Of a DNA stretch of 64,000 nucleotides, positions 24,408 through 35,901 are shown piece by piece. The stretch comes from Massilia sp. Mn16-1_5. GTDB taxonomy: Bacteria; Pseudomonadota; Gammaproteobacteria; Burkholderiales; Burkholderiaceae_D. A program made the position numbers and the translations under genes. The stretch lies in contig NZ_PPXQ01000019.1 in the NCBI RefSeq assembly GCF_004798585.1, forward strand, positions 60,079-124,078. The letters run 5' to 3'. Each line of letters starts with the position of its first letter. Positions within the stretch are counted from its first letter, which is position 1. The notes below the pieces were generated by a model. That model was not told the origin of the DNA and did not search any database. It worked only from the letters and a program-made list of their open reading frames with translations.

Positions 24408-26456
24408 ATGAACAACCGATTTTTCAATCTCTATTCCCACGGATTCGCGCGCGTGGCCGTGGCGATTCCCCGTTGCCGCATCGCCGATCCGGCCTATAAC
24501 GTCGAGCAGACCTTGAGCCTGGCGCGCCAGGCGGCGGAGCAGGGCGCGGCCCTGGTAGCCTTCCCGGAACTGGGTCTGTCCGCCTACAGCTGCGACGACC
24601 TGTTCCACCAGAAGGCACTGCTCGACGCCTGCCAGGACGGCCTCGCGGCGATTGTCGAGGCATCGAAGGAACTGCCTCTGGCGATGGTAGTGGGCCTGCC
24701 CCTGCGGGTCAATCACCAGCTGTTCAATTGTGCGGCCGTGGTGGCAAGCGGGCGCGTGCTCGGCCTGGTGCCGAAGAGCTTCCTGCCGAACTACGGCGAA
24801 TTCTACGAATCGCGCCAATTCTCGGCCGCCGAGTGCGCCGCGGTGGATTCGGTCGAGCTGTTCGGCGACATCGTGCCCTTCGGTCCGAACCAGGTGTTCG
24901 AGGTGGAGAACCTGCCACTGCTGCGCTTCCACGTCGAGATCTGCGAAGATGTCTGGGTGCCGGTGCCGCCGTCCTCGTTCGCGGCCATGGCCGGCGCGAC
25001 CGTGCTGGTGAACCTGTCGGCCTCGAACGTGCTGGTCGGGAAGAGCACCTACCGCCATCAGCTGGTCAGCCAGCAGTCGGCGCGCTGCATGGCGGCCTAT
25101 CTGTACACCTCGGCCGGACGCGGCGAATCGACCACCGACATGGCCTGGGATGGCCAGGCCATCATCTACGAAAAGGGCGAGATGCTGGCCGAGTCGGCGC
25201 GTTTCCTCGACGAGTCGCACATCATCTTCGCCGACGTGGACCTGGAACGCCTGTCGCAGGAGCGCATGCGCGCTACCACCTTCGCGCAGTCGGCACGCCG
25301 GCATGCGCAGGAAGTCGCAGCTTTTCGTGTCCAGCGCGTGAAGCTGGCGCTGCCCCTGGAAGCGACGCTGCCCCTGAACCGCGAGATCGAACGCTTCCCC
25401 TACGTGCCGGCCGACCGGCTGCTCCGCGACGAGCGCTGCACCGAGGTCTACAATATCCAGGTGCAGGCCCTGATCCAGCGCCTGTCATCGAGCGGTATCC
25501 AGAAGGTCGTGATCGGCGTCTCGGGCGGCCTGGATTCGACGCACGCCCTGCTAGTCTGCGCCGCCGCCATGGACCGTCTCGGCCTGCCGCGCACCAACAT
25601 CCTGGCCTACACCATGCCCGGCTTCGCCACCAGCGGCCGCACCCTGCAGCAGGCGCACAAGCTGATGGAAGTGGTGGGCTGCACGGCGCGCGAGATCGAC
25701 ATCCGCCCGAGCTGCCTGCAGATGCTGAAGGACCTCGGCCACCCCGCCGCCGAAGGGGTGGAGCAGTACGATGTCACCTTCGAAAACGTGCAGGCGGGCG
25801 AGCGCACGAATCACTTGTTCAGGTTGGCGAACCACCTGGGCGCGATCGTGATCGGCACCGGCGATTTGTCCGAGCTGGCGCTGGGCTGGTGCACCTATGG
25901 CGTGGGCGACCACATGTCGCACTACAACGTGAACGCCAGCGTGCCCAAGACCCTGATCACCCACCTGGTGCGCTGGGTCGCGGAGACGGAGGCCGTGGTG
26001 AAGGGCGGCAGCGAGGTGCTGTTGAATATCCTCGGCACCGAGATCAGCCCGGAACTGGTGCCGGGCAAGGAAGGCGACGACAAGCCGGCGCAAATCACGG
26101 AAAGCGTGATCGGCCCCTACGAGCTGCAGGACTTTAATTTGTATTACATCCTGCGCTACGGCTTCACGCCGTCGAAGGTAGCGTTTCTTTCCTACTCGGC
26201 CTGGCGCGCGAAGCACGAGGGCCGCTGGCCCGACGAGCATGGCGCGCGCAACGAGTACGACCTCGCCGCCATCAAGCGCAACCTGTCGATCTTCCTGTGG
26301 CGCTTCTTCAAGACCAGCCAGTTCAAGCGCAGCTGCGTGCCGAACGGTCCGAAGGTCGGCAACGGCGGCTCGCTCTCGCCGCGCGGCGACTGGCGCGCCC
26401 CGAGCGATTCGGAAGCGACCGTGTGGCTGGACGACCTGGCGAATATCCCCGACTAA
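24408..26456 (+). CDS. nadE: glutamine-dependent NAD+ synthetase
   Basis: A 682-residue two-domain enzyme. The N-terminal nitrilase-type glutaminase has the triad Glu54 ([10 protein letters not shown]), Lys123 ([14 protein letters not shown]) and Cys179 (VEICEDVW); the C-terminal synthetase has the PP-loop SGGLDS at 372-377. It converts deamido-NAD to NAD with ammonia channelled from glutamine. The length is that of the long NadE form known from Mycobacterium. The start [18 protein letters not shown] fits that form; an ATG at 24354 would add 18 atypical residues. It lies 30 bases before glnB, an arrangement known from other betaproteobacteria. Confidence 0.95.
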   Translation: MNNRFFNLYSHGFARVAVAIPRCRIADPAYNVEQTLSLARQAAEQGAALVAFPELGLSAYSCDDLFHQKALLDACQDGLAAIVEASKELPLAMVVGLPLRVNHQLFNCAAVVASGRVLGLVPKSFLPNYGEFYESRQFSAAECAAVDSVELFGDIVPFGPNQVFEVENLPLLRFHVEICEDVWVPVPPSSFAAMAGATVLVNLSASNVLVGKSTYRHQLVSQQSARCMAAYLYTSAGRGESTTDMAWDGQAIIYEKGEMLAESARFLDESHIIFADVDLERLSQERMRATTFAQSARRHAQEVAAFRVQRVKLALPLEATLPLNREIERFPYVPADRLLRDERCTEVYNIQVQALIQRLSSSGIQKVVIGVSGGLDSTHALLVCAAAMDRLGLPRTNILAYTMPGFATSGRTLQQAHKLMEVVGCTAREIDIRPSCLQMLKDLGHPAAEGVEQYDVTFENVQAGERTNHLFRLANHLGAIVIGTGDLSELALGWCTYGVGDHMSHYNVNASVPKTLITHLVRWVAETEAVVKGGSEVLLNILGTEISPELVPGKEGDDKPAQITESVIGPYELQDFNLYYILRYGFTPSKVAFLSYSAWRAKHEGRWPDEHGARNEYDLAAIKRNLSIFLWRFFKTSQFKRSCVPNGPKVGNGGSLSPRGDWRAPSDSEATVWLDDLANIPD

Positions 26457-26825
<369 letters not shown>

Positions 26826-26840
26826 GCGAGGGGTGGGGCC

Positions 26841-27449
26841 TCAGCGCCCCATCTGCACGTCGAACTTCCACGACACCAATCGCATCACGCTGATCGACAA
26901 GGCGCTGGTCCACAGCGCGAAGTCGTGCGACACGTTGGTGTACAGGCCCATCAATAGAAACATCCAGTTGCCGAGGAAGGCGCAGATCGCGTAGGGTTTG
27001 CCGTCCCTGAACACCATCGGCACTTCGTTGCAGACGATGTCGCGCAGCACGCCACCGAAGATCCCCGTGATCACGCCCATCATCGAGGCGATGAACAAGG
27101 GCATGTTGGCGTCCAGCGCGGCCGACGTGCCGGCGATCGAGAACAGGCCCAGGCCGATCGCGTCGGCGATCACGATCAGGCGTTCGGACACGATGTGGCG
27201 CAGGGTGCGGATCAGCGGCGAGGCGATCAGGGCCAGTACGAAAATGGCGATCGCGTATTCCTGGTGCGTGACCCAGAACAGGGGACGGCGGTCGAGCAGG
27301 ATGTCGCGCAGGGTGCCGCCGCCGAAGGCGGCGATGAAGGCGACGGTGAAGACGCCCACCAGGTCCATGCGCTTGCGGCGCGCCTCGATGAAACCGGAAA
27401 AGGCGCCGACCAGGATCGCCATGATTTCGATGAACTTGATGAGGGTCAT
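26841..27449 (-). CDS. TRIC/UPF0126-family membrane protein
   Basis: A 202-residue inner-membrane protein with about seven membrane segments and two related halves, marked by GGGTLRDILLDR and GGVLRDIVCNEVP. These duplicated GG(x)LRD motifs define the prokaryotic trimeric intracellular cation channel-like (UPF0126) family. A cation or small-anion channel role is inferred from homologues. It converges on glnB with only 15 bases between the stops. Confidence 0.88.
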   Translation of the reverse strand: MTLIKFIEIMAILVGAFSGFIEARRKRMDLVGVFTVAFIAAFGGGTLRDILLDRRPLFWVTHQEYAIAIFVLALIASPLIRTLRHIVSERLIVIADAIGLGLFSIAGTSAALDANMPLFIASMMGVITGIFGGVLRDIVCNEVPMVFRDGKPYAICAFLGNWMFLLMGLYTNVSHDFALWTSALSISVMRLVSWKFDVQMGR

Positions 27450-27549
27450 GCAGCGGGCTATTCTGTTGGCATGTTGCTAGACTAACATGCGGCAGAGCGC
27501 TTGCGCGGATACATCGTTGATTCGAACATCTCTACGGACAGATGCGTAA

Positions 27550-27686
27550 CGTAGGGTGGGCATGCCCACGCGTTGCAGCGCTGGATTTGTGGTCGTGCAT
27601 GAAAACGATCGAGCCGCACGCACTGTGGCTCCCGCTCCGTGGAGCCGTCTATCAACCGGTGAACGCGTGGGCATGCCCACCCTACG
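27550..27686. repeat. inverted pair of the repeat, TGGGCATGCCCA variant
   Basis: CGTAGGGTGGGCATGCCCACGCG begins at 27550 and ends at 27572, and its exact reverse complement occupies 27664-27686. This is the same family as the GGGCGGGCATGCCCGC copies, with a matched G-to-T/C-to-A change on both sides of the palindrome. Apart from this pair, the gap 27450-27710 shows no gene. Confidence 0.85.
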
Positions 27687-27710
27687 TTACACCGCGGCCA
27701 ACGACATGAT

Positions 27711-29900
27711 TCAGGTCGGGCCGGCGCGCTCGGTTTCGGCCAGCGGCAGTTTGACGCTGAAGATCACCTGGCCGTTCTCGTGACGGTAGCTGATCTCGCC
27801 CTCGTGCTCGCGCACGATGGTGGCGACGATGTACAGGCCCAGTCCCATGCCGGTGCGGTTGAGCGGATTGTTCAGCGAGCTGCGCTTGAAGGGATTGAAC
27901 AGGGTCGACGCCTGTTCCTCGGGGATCGGCGCGCCGTTGTTGGTCACCTCGACGGTGGCCCAGCCGGCGTGCGTGTGCAGGGTGACGCCGATCGGGCCGC
28001 CCACCTGGCCGTGGTGGCGCGCGTTGCTCAGCAAATTCGACAGCACCTGGGACATGCGTCCGGCGTCGGCGCGCACCATGGCGGGGCCCGGATTGGTCCA
28101 GGTGTAGGTGATCGCCGGGTAGGCCAGGCGCATCTCGTCGACCAGGTCGTCGACCAGCGCCGCCAGGTCGGCCGGCTCGAGCAGAAGTCCCAAGCCCAGG
28201 CCGCCGTCGATGCGGCTCATGTCGAGCACTTGCCCGATCAGGCGCTGCATGCGGTTCGAGGACGACTGGATACGCTTGCCCAGCGTCGGCTGGTTGCCGC
28301 CGCCGCTGCCGCGCTCGAGCAGGGTGCCGGCCATGTTGATCGAGTTGAGCGGGTCGCGCAGGTCGTGGCCCAGCATGGCCAGCAGTTGGGCGCGCGTGGA
28401 TTCGGTCTGGGCGCGGCGCGCGTTGGAGGCGCGCAGCAGTTCCGACAGCATCAGCCGGGCATTGCTCTGCACCGGCGCTTCCCATGCGTGGGCGCGTCCG
28501 CGGACGGTTTCCTGCCAGGCGTCGAAGGAGCCGCGTGGCGTCAGGCGCGGACCCAGCGGGCCATAGGTGACTGTCTTTTCCGGCCGGCCGGCCCAGGACA
28601 CGTGCTCGATCTGTTCGGTGCGCAGCAGCAGGCACCAGCCGCCGCCGGGCGGATCGAAGGGCAGGCCGAGCATGCCGACCCACTTGCCGAGCAGGGGCTG
28701 CAGCTCGGGCGGCCACTCGTCCAGTGCGTCTCGCAGCACCAGGTCGCTGGCATCCGGCGGCAGGGAGCGCACGATGGCCTCCGCCGTCTCCCGTTCGATC
28801 GCGCCGAAGGAAATGATTTTGCCGTTGTGGACGCAGACCATCGCATGCGAGCCGGTCGCCTTCTGCAAGGCCTCGGCGTGGTGTGCCAGGGCGTCGAGCG
28901 GCTCCTCGTCGATCAGCAGCGACTCGACCAGGCTGGTGCGGACCTGGGCGGCCTGTTCGACCAGTTCGGCATCCTGGCGCGCCTCGATGCTCTGGATGGT
29001 CGAGGCCATCACCTGGGCCAGCACGTCGGCCGCCATGCGGATCGAGTAGGGCACCTGCTTCGGTTCATGGTGGTGGCAGGCCAGCAGGCCCCACAGGCGG
29101 CCGTTGATCACGATCGAGACGCTCATCGAGGCGCACACGCCCATGTTCTGCAGGTATTCGACGTGGATCGGCGAAACGCTGCGCAGCACGCTGTAGCTCA
29201 TGTCCAGCGGCGCGGCGCCCGGCACGCCCAGCATCGGTACCGGCGCATAGCCGACATCGGCAATCATGCGCAGGGTCGTGAGGATGTACATGCGGCGCGC
29301 CTGGGCCGGGATGTCGCTGGCCGGGTAGCGCTGGCCGAGATAGGGAACGATGTCCTCGCGGCGGGCCTCGGCCACGACGTCGCCGCTGTCGTCCTCGCGG
29401 AAGCGGTAAGCCATGACGCGATCGAAACCGGTGAACTCGCGCACCTGGCGTACGGCCGTCTCGAGCAGCGCTTCGATGCTTTTCTGGCGCCGCACGCGCT
29501 CGATCGAGCTGTGCGCCTTGACGGCGAACATGGCGACAGTGTCTGCTGGCACGTTTCGGGTTTCAAATTCGCAGACGATGCGGCCCTGTGTGGCATGTAC
29601 GATGCAGTCGTAGTCGATCCCACCCAATTCGGCGGCGGCAAAGGCCGGCGCGCATTCCCCGTCGACCTGGCTGGAGATGCATTCTTCGATCAGCTCGAGG
29701 GCGACCGGGGGCAGGGCGAAGCCCGTGAAGTAGCCGCCGATTTCGAGGCCGGACAGCTCGGCGGGGACGTTCGCACTCCAGCCCTCGAGCACGCCATTCA
29801 CGCCGAAAAACAGCAGGAAGCCGTGGGGCTGGATGAATCCGGGGATATGGATCGGTTCGTCTGCGCAGGATAGCAGGTCAACCAGGGGCGCCTCGGACAT
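27711..29900 (-). CDS. bphP: bacteriophytochrome sensor histidine kinase
   Basis: A 729-residue red/far-red photoreceptor kinase. Cys12 (LLSCADEPIHIPGFIQPHG) is the usual biliverdin-binding cysteine of the PAS domain. The GAF domain holds RYPASDIPAQARRMY at 191-205 and a PHY domain follows. A HisKA domain has the phosphorylatable His512 (AMLGHDLRDPLNS), and an HATPase_c domain ends with GMGLGLYIV. The ATG chosen has no Shine-Dalgarno; a TTG eight codons earlier (29922-29924) has AAGGGA six bases before it and may be the real start. No haem oxygenase or response-regulator gene lies in the window. Confidence 0.92.
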   Translation of the reverse strand: MSEAPLVDLLSCADEPIHIPGFIQPHGFLLFFGVNGVLEGWSANVPAELSGLEIGGYFTGFALPPVALELIEECISSQVDGECAPAFAAAELGGIDYDCIVHATQGRIVCEFETRNVPADTVAMFAVKAHSSIERVRRQKSIEALLETAVRQVREFTGFDRVMAYRFREDDSGDVVAEARREDIVPYLGQRYPASDIPAQARRMYILTTLRMIADVGYAPVPMLGVPGAAPLDMSYSVLRSVSPIHVEYLQNMGVCASMSVSIVINGRLWGLLACHHHEPKQVPYSIRMAADVLAQVMASTIQSIEARQDAELVEQAAQVRTSLVESLLIDEEPLDALAHHAEALQKATGSHAMVCVHNGKIISFGAIERETAEAIVRSLPPDASDLVLRDALDEWPPELQPLLGKWVGMLGLPFDPPGGGWCLLLRTEQIEHVSWAGRPEKTVTYGPLGPRLTPRGSFDAWQETVRGRAHAWEAPVQSNARLMLSELLRASNARRAQTESTRAQLLAMLGHDLRDPLNSINMAGTLLERGSGGGNQPTLGKRIQSSSNRMQRLIGQVLDMSRIDGGLGLGLLLEPADLAALVDDLVDEMRLAYPAITYTWTNPGPAMVRADAGRMSQVLSNLLSNARHHGQVGGPIGVTLHTHAGWATVEVTNNGAPIPEEQASTLFNPFKRSSLNNPLNRTGMGLGLYIVATIVREHEGEISYRHENGQVIFSVKLPLAETERAGPT

Positions 29901-29950
29901 GGGAACGATCGTACTGGACTTCAATGAATTTCCCTTATGGTTGGCGCCGA

Positions 29951-29983
29951 AATTGACGAAATTTGACGAAATTTGACGAATTC
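29951..29983. repeat. three 10-base tandem repeats upstream of bphP
   Basis: AATTGACGAA, ATTTGACGAA, ATTTGACGAA follow without gaps, so TTGACGAA recurs once per helical turn on one DNA face. The array lies 50-80 bases before the bphP start, a place where a regulator or repeated -35-like element could act. Confidence 0.6.
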
Positions 29984-30052
29984 TACAACAGCCGCAGCTC
30001 AGCTGTCGCACTACCGCTGTTGTACTGCAAGGAACATTGTATCTTTTCCGCA

Positions 30053-30721
30053 CTAACGATCAAGTGCCGGTTTTAGCAGCACGATCAGCGCGCCGTTGCC
30101 GCCATCGGCCCGGTTCGCCACGCAGAAGGCCACCACCTCGTCGAGCTGCACCAGCCAGCTGTGCACCACCGAACGCAGCACCGGTTCGCCGTTCGGCGAG
30201 CCGTAGCCGACCCCGTGGATGATGCGCACACAGCGCACGCCGCGGCGCAGGGCACGGCGCACGAAGTCGCCGACTTGGCCACGGGCGACGTCGCGCGTCA
30301 TGCCGTGCAGGTCGAGCTCGTCCTGTATCGGCCAATGACGCTTGCGCAGCTTTTTCACGACGTCGGGACCGACGCCATCCTTGGCATACGAGAGGGTAGG
30401 ATTGTCGTCGAGCAGCCCGTCGACGTCGAACATGTCGGAGAGGGATTGCTGCAGCACCAGGGCGTCGTCTTCTTCCTGCGTCAGGACGCGCCGGGTGGGC
30501 TGCTCGCGCAGCAGCGCTTCCTGCACCGGGCGATAGACGTAGCGGTTCGATTCCGGCATCTTCTTGACGCCTTCCATCGCGCTGCGGAACTCGATGGCGC
30601 GTTCGCGTGCGATGCGTTCGCGCTTTTCGCGTTCGGCTTGTTCGATGGCACGCAGGCGTTCTTCTTCCTTGAGCCGGTCGCGCAAGGATTTGAGGTCCGC
30701 AAAGTCTTTCATGCCTGCCAT
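30053..30721 (-). CDS. Smr/MutS2-type domain protein
   Basis: A 222-residue protein with a charged N-terminal coiled coil (residues 5-45, rich in Arg/Glu) and a C-terminal Smr domain: DELDLHGMTRDVARGQV near residue 134, then VRIIHGVGYGSPNGEPVLR. Stand-alone Smr proteins bind or nick nucleic acids, with roles suggested in recombination or ribosome rescue; here only the domain is certain. AGGAG precedes the ATG. It lies 12 bases after trxB on the same strand, so the two may be co-transcribed. Confidence 0.88.
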   Translation of the reverse strand: MAGMKDFADLKSLRDRLKEEERLRAIEQAEREKRERIARERAIEFRSAMEGVKKMPESNRYVYRPVQEALLREQPTRRVLTQEEDDALVLQQSLSDMFDVDGLLDDNPTLSYAKDGVGPDVVKKLRKRHWPIQDELDLHGMTRDVARGQVGDFVRRALRRGVRCVRIIHGVGYGSPNGEPVLRSVVHSWLVQLDEVVAFCVANRADGGNGALIVLLKPALDR

Positions 30722-30733
30722 CGTTCTCCTGAT

Positions 30734-31819
<1,086 letters not shown>

Positions 31820-31893
31820 TCATGGGCCGTGGACCGCTATATGGCTTAGAATGATCGGATTCCGCAAAGGCGAACCCATCCGCAGCCAGCAGC

Positions 31894-34395
31894 ATGAGCA
31901 AGAAGAGTACCGCACAGTCCACGACACCCCCCCGTCATCCGGCCCCCAGGTCGCCGATGCCGCGCCGCCTCGCCCGTCTCCTCCTGGAGGCGCGCTGGAT
32001 CGCCATGGCCGTCGCCTTCCTGTATTTCGTGATGATATTGCTGAGTTACAACAAGGCGGATCCGGGCTGGTCGCATGCGAACACCGTGTCCACTATCTCG
32101 AACCTGGGCGGCAAGGCCGGCGCCTGGCTGGCCGACCTGCTGCTGTTCATTTTCGGCTTCTCCGCATGGTGGTGGGGCGCCCTGTTCCTGCGCGCGGTCT
32201 GGCGCGGCTGGCGCAAGCTGACCGACAAGTCGCCGACCCCGGCGGAACCGGAACACCAGGACGAATTCATCGTCCGCTGGATCGGTTTTGGTTTGATGTT
32301 CGCCGGCAGCGTCGGCCTCGAATACCTGCGCATGTGGTCCTGGGACGTCGAATTGCCGCGCGCCCCGGGCGGGGTGCTGGGCCAGCTGCTCGGTCACGCC
32401 TCCCAGGTCGCCTTTGGCTTCACGGGCGCGACCCTGCTCCTGCTGCTGCTGTTCGGCCTGGGCTTCTCACTGTTCTTCCACGTTTCCTGGCTGGCCGTCG
32501 CCGAGCGCATCGGCGAGACGGTCGACACGAGCATCGACTGGTTCCGCATGCGTGTCGAGGACCGCGAAGACCGCCGCCAGGGCGAAGCCGCGGCCGTGCA
32601 GCGCGACGAAGCCGTGGTGAGCGAGCGGGCCAGGCAGATCGACAAGCCCGCGCAGGTGTCTACTCCGAAGCGGGCGGAACCGAAACTCGCGCCGGCGGAC
32701 GAGGACGAAGACTTCGAGATGCCGGCCCCGGCACGGGTTGCACCTACCTTGGCCGCCCCGACGCCGCCGGCGCCGGCTGTTGCCTCCCAGACGATGGCTG
32801 CCGAGCCTGCTCCAATCAAGATCGAACCGCAGATGATGTCGGTGCCGAAGGGCGAGCGCGCCGTCAAGGAACAGCAGACCCCGCTGTTCCGCGACCTGCC
32901 GGGCGATTCGCCGCTGCCGCCGCTGTCGCTGCTGGACGAACCGCCGCCGGTGCAGGAGACGGTGGCCGTCGATACCCTCGAATTCACGAGCCGCCTGATC
33001 GAGAAGAAGCTGTCCGACTTCGGCGTCGAAGCCAAGGTCGTGGCCGCTTTCCCGGGTCCGGTCGTCACCCGCTACGAGATCGAGCCGGCCACCGGCGTGA
33101 AAGGCAGCCAGATCGTCAACCTGGCACGCGACCTGGCGCGTTCGCTGTCGCTCACGTCCATTCGCGTGGTCGAAACCATCCCCGGCAAGAACTACATGGC
33201 GCTGGAACTGCCGAATCCGAAGCGCCAGATCGTGCGCCTGACGGAAATCGTCGGCTCGAAAGTCTATAACGACAGCGCCTCGAACCTGACCGTGGCCCTG
33301 GGCAAGGACATCGCCGGCAAGCCGGTCATCGCCGACCTGGCCAAGATGCCGCACCTGCTGGTGGCCGGTACCACCGGTTCCGGTAAATCGGTGGGCATCA
33401 ACGCGACCATCCTGTCGCTGCTCTACAAATCGGATCCGGCCGACGTGCGCCTGATCCTGATCGATCCGAAGATGCTGGAAATGTCGGTGTACGAGGGCAT
33501 TCCGCACCTGCTGGCGCCGGTCGTGACCGACATGCGCCAGGCCGGCCACGCCCTGAACTGGGCCGTGAACGAGATGGAGCGCCGCTACAAGCTGATGTCG
33601 AAACTGGGCGTGCGTAACCTGGCCGGCTACAACGCCAAGATCATGGAAGCGGCCAAGCGCGAGGAGCACATCCCGAATCCGTTCTCGATCATGCCGGACA
33701 ATCCGGAGCCGCTGGAAAAGCTGCCGACCATCGTCATCATCATCGACGAACTGGCCGACCTGATGATGGTCGTGGGTAAGAAGGTGGAAGAGCTGATCGC
33801 GCGTATCGCCCAGAAGGCGCGTGCGGCCGGCATTCACCTGATCCTGGCGACCCAGCGTCCGTCGGTCGACGTGATCACCGGCCTGATCAAGGCAAACATC
33901 CCGACCCGCATCGCGTTCCAGGTCAGCTCGAAGATCGACTCGCGCACCATTCTCGACCAGATGGGCGCGGAAACCCTGCTCGGCATGGGCGACATGCTCT
34001 ACATGCCGCCCGGTACCGGCCTGCCGGTGCGCGTGCACGGCGCCTTCGTGTCGGACGACGAAGTGCATCGAGTTGTAAAACATCTTCAATCGCTGGGCGA
34101 GCCGAATTACATTGAAGGCATCCTGGAAGGCGGCACGCTGGAAGAGGGCAACGGTGGTGGTGGCGACGCGATGGCCGGCGAAGGCGGCGGCGAGTCCGAC
34201 GCCATGTACGACCAGGCCGTGGCCGTGGTGCTGAAGAACCGCCGCGCCTCGATCTCGCTGGTCCAGCGCCACCTGCGCATCGGCTACAACCGCGCCGCCC
34301 GCCTGCTCGAGCAGATGGAGCAAAGCGGCGTCGTCTCGCCAATGCAAAGCAACGGCAACCGCGACATCCTCGTGCCGGCCACCCAGGCTGAATAA
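31894..34395 (+). CDS. ftsK: DNA translocase FtsK
   Basis: An 833-residue septal DNA pump. Four N-terminal membrane segments occupy about residues 30-200, then a fairly short Pro/Ala/Glu-rich linker (about 230-360). The RecA-like motor has Walker [14 protein letters not shown] near residue 490 and Walker [15 protein letters not shown]. The C-terminal gamma winged helix ([20 protein letters not shown]) reads KOPS sites. It moves chromosome ends to dif and activates XerCD during division. A Gly-rich stretch (about residues 750-765) joins motor and gamma domain. Confidence 0.96.
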   Translation: MSKKSTAQSTTPPRHPAPRSPMPRRLARLLLEARWIAMAVAFLYFVMILLSYNKADPGWSHANTVSTISNLGGKAGAWLADLLLFIFGFSAWWWGALFLRAVWRGWRKLTDKSPTPAEPEHQDEFIVRWIGFGLMFAGSVGLEYLRMWSWDVELPRAPGGVLGQLLGHASQVAFGFTGATLLLLLLFGLGFSLFFHVSWLAVAERIGETVDTSIDWFRMRVEDREDRRQGEAAAVQRDEAVVSERARQIDKPAQVSTPKRAEPKLAPADEDEDFEMPAPARVAPTLAAPTPPAPAVASQTMAAEPAPIKIEPQMMSVPKGERAVKEQQTPLFRDLPGDSPLPPLSLLDEPPPVQETVAVDTLEFTSRLIEKKLSDFGVEAKVVAAFPGPVVTRYEIEPATGVKGSQIVNLARDLARSLSLTSIRVVETIPGKNYMALELPNPKRQIVRLTEIVGSKVYNDSASNLTVALGKDIAGKPVIADLAKMPHLLVAGTTGSGKSVGINATILSLLYKSDPADVRLILIDPKMLEMSVYEGIPHLLAPVVTDMRQAGHALNWAVNEMERRYKLMSKLGVRNLAGYNAKIMEAAKREEHIPNPFSIMPDNPEPLEKLPTIVIIIDELADLMMVVGKKVEELIARIAQKARAAGIHLILATQRPSVDVITGLIKANIPTRIAFQVSSKIDSRTILDQMGAETLLGMGDMLYMPPGTGLPVRVHGAFVSDDEVHRVVKHLQSLGEPNYIEGILEGGTLEEGNGGGGDAMAGEGGGESDAMYDQAVAVVLKNRRASISLVQRHLRIGYNRAARLLEQMEQSGVVSPMQSNGNRDILVPATQAE

Positions 34396-34448
34396 GCGGT
34401 TTTTGGTGCGGCTGTTGGCTTCCGCACCGACTAATGACCGTTGCGCAC

Positions 34449-34470
34449 CGTAGGTGGGCATGCCCACGCG
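34449..34470. repeat. single copy of the GGGCATGCCC repeat family
   Basis: CGTAGGTGGGCATGCCCACGCG stands alone between ftsK and lolA; no reverse-complement partner was found nearby. It has one G fewer in the CGTAGG(G) part than the paired copies. Confidence 0.7.
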
Positions 34471-34511
34471 TTTTCGTGCTGATGCCCACTGCACACTGAA
34501 AAAGGACCCAA

Positions 34512-35144
34512 ATGATCGCTAAAAAGAACATCGCCACCCTGATCGCCACCATCACCCTGGCCCTGTCCGGCGCCGCCCACGCAAGCGCCCTCGACCAGTT
34601 CAAATCCTTCGTCGCCACCACCAAATCGGCCAAGGGCGAATTCACCCAGCAACAGCAACGCAAATCCCAGACCGGCAAGATCTCCCCGGTCTCCAGCGGC
34701 AACTTCGTCTTCGCCCGTCCCGGCAAGTTTATCTGGAACTATACCAAGCCCTACGACCAGCTGCTGCAGGCCGACGGCGACTCGCTCTACATCTACGACA
34801 AGGACCTGAATCAGGTCACGGTCAAAAAACTCGGCAACGCCCTCGGCTCTTCGCCGGCCGCCATCCTGTTCGGCAGCAATGACCTGGAAAAGAACTTCAC
34901 CCTGTCCGAAGCGGGCACCCGCGATGGCCTGGAATGGCTGAACGCCGTGCCGAAGGCCAAGGACACGACCTTCGAACAGATCAGCATCGGCCTGAAGAAC
35001 GGCACGCCTGAAGCGATGGAGCTGAAAGACACTTTTGGTCAAACTTCTGTATTAAAATTTACAAGTTTCCAGCGGAATCCTTCGCTTGGCGCCCAGCAGT
35101 TCAAATTCGAGATTCCGAAAGGCGCCGAGGTCAACAACCAATAA
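34512..35144 (+). CDS. lolA: outer-membrane lipoprotein carrier protein LolA
   Basis: A 210-residue periplasmic chaperone with a cleavable signal peptide (ending ...GAAHASA). Typical LolA stretches follow: [60 protein letters not shown] and the hydrophobic-pocket strands after it. It shuttles lipoproteins from LolCDE to LolB. AAAGGA stands seven bases before the ATG. The ftsK-lolA-rarA-serS order is common in betaproteobacteria, here with an extra gene after lolA. Confidence 0.95.
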   Translation: MIAKKNIATLIATITLALSGAAHASALDQFKSFVATTKSAKGEFTQQQQRKSQTGKISPVSSGNFVFARPGKFIWNYTKPYDQLLQADGDSLYIYDKDLNQVTVKKLGNALGSSPAAILFGSNDLEKNFTLSEAGTRDGLEWLNAVPKAKDTTFEQISIGLKNGTPEAMELKDTFGQTSVLKFTSFQRNPSLGAQQFKFEIPKGAEVNNQ

Positions 35145-35169
35145 ACAAAGGTTCGGTTCGAGCAAACAA

Positions 35170-35808
35170 TTGTTTGGCGTGGCGGCAGCGTTGCTGCTGG
35201 TAATGGCAGGGCCCGACAGTGCGGCCCAGGACAAACCGAACGTCGTGCGCATGCCCAAGGCGCTCTCGTGCGAGCAGCCGGAATGGGAAAAGGAAGCGAG
35301 GCGCTACGAACTCGAGGGCAAGTCGATTGTTATGTTCGACCTTGACGATGAAGGCCGGCCGATCAATCCGCGCACCATGCGCAGCAGCGGGTGGAAAATA
35401 CTCGACGTGATGTCGGAGCGGGCCGTGGCGACATGCCGCTATGCGCCGCCCTCGGAGGCGGAGCCCAAGCGCTCCGGCCTGGTTCTCGCGTTCAACTGGA
35501 AGCTGGCGCCACGTCAGGCGGTCACCGTTCCTGCCGCGCTGGTTGCCGGGTCGTGTCCGGTCTCGGAGCGCTACGCCGGATTTCGTCCGTTGCCCGAAGA
35601 TGTAACAGGCAGCAAAGGCACACTGGTGCGCTTCCTGCTCGATTCTTCCGGCAAGCCCTTCGACCTGCGGGTAGAAGCAGCCGATCCGCCCGAATCCCGG
35701 CAGGCGGCCGAGGCATACATCGCCTCTTGCCGCTTCACTCCCGAAACCAGGAACGCGGTCCCGGAGCGCGGCAGCATGCGCGGCCGGCTCATCCCCAGGG
35801 ACGCGTAA
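35170..35808 (+). CDS. secreted protein with TonB-C-like repeats, uncertain start
   Basis: About 212 residues beginning with a hydrophobic leader (LFGVAAALLLVMAGPDSAAQ) followed by two similar halves. Each half has a Cys pair and a strand pattern such as IVMFDLDDEGRPINPRTM and LVRFLLDSSGKPFDLRVE, like the TonB C-terminal fold in energy-transducer-like secreted proteins. There is no ATG at a sensible place: TTG 35170 or GTG 35179 are the best starts and the Shine-Dalgarno is weak. It begins 25 bases after lolA, so it may be translated by coupling. The role is unknown. Confidence 0.6.
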   Translation: MFGVAAALLLVMAGPDSAAQDKPNVVRMPKALSCEQPEWEKEARRYELEGKSIVMFDLDDEGRPINPRTMRSSGWKILDVMSERAVATCRYAPPSEAEPKRSGLVLAFNWKLAPRQAVTVPAALVAGSCPVSERYAGFRPLPEDVTGSKGTLVRFLLDSSGKPFDLRVEAADPPESRQAAEAYIASCRFTPETRNAVPERGSMRGRLIPRDA

Positions 35809-35901
35809 GGGCGGCTGTCGCGGGGCGCATCGGCTACACTATCCGCATGCACAACAACTCACGCACCAACATGTCCGTCGCACGCGCCCGGGAGCCTCGC
35901 C

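Noticed and set aside
34405..34428. Terminator of ftsK
   Set aside because: GGTGCGG/CCGCACC forms a stem, but the T run lies before and not after it on the coding strand.
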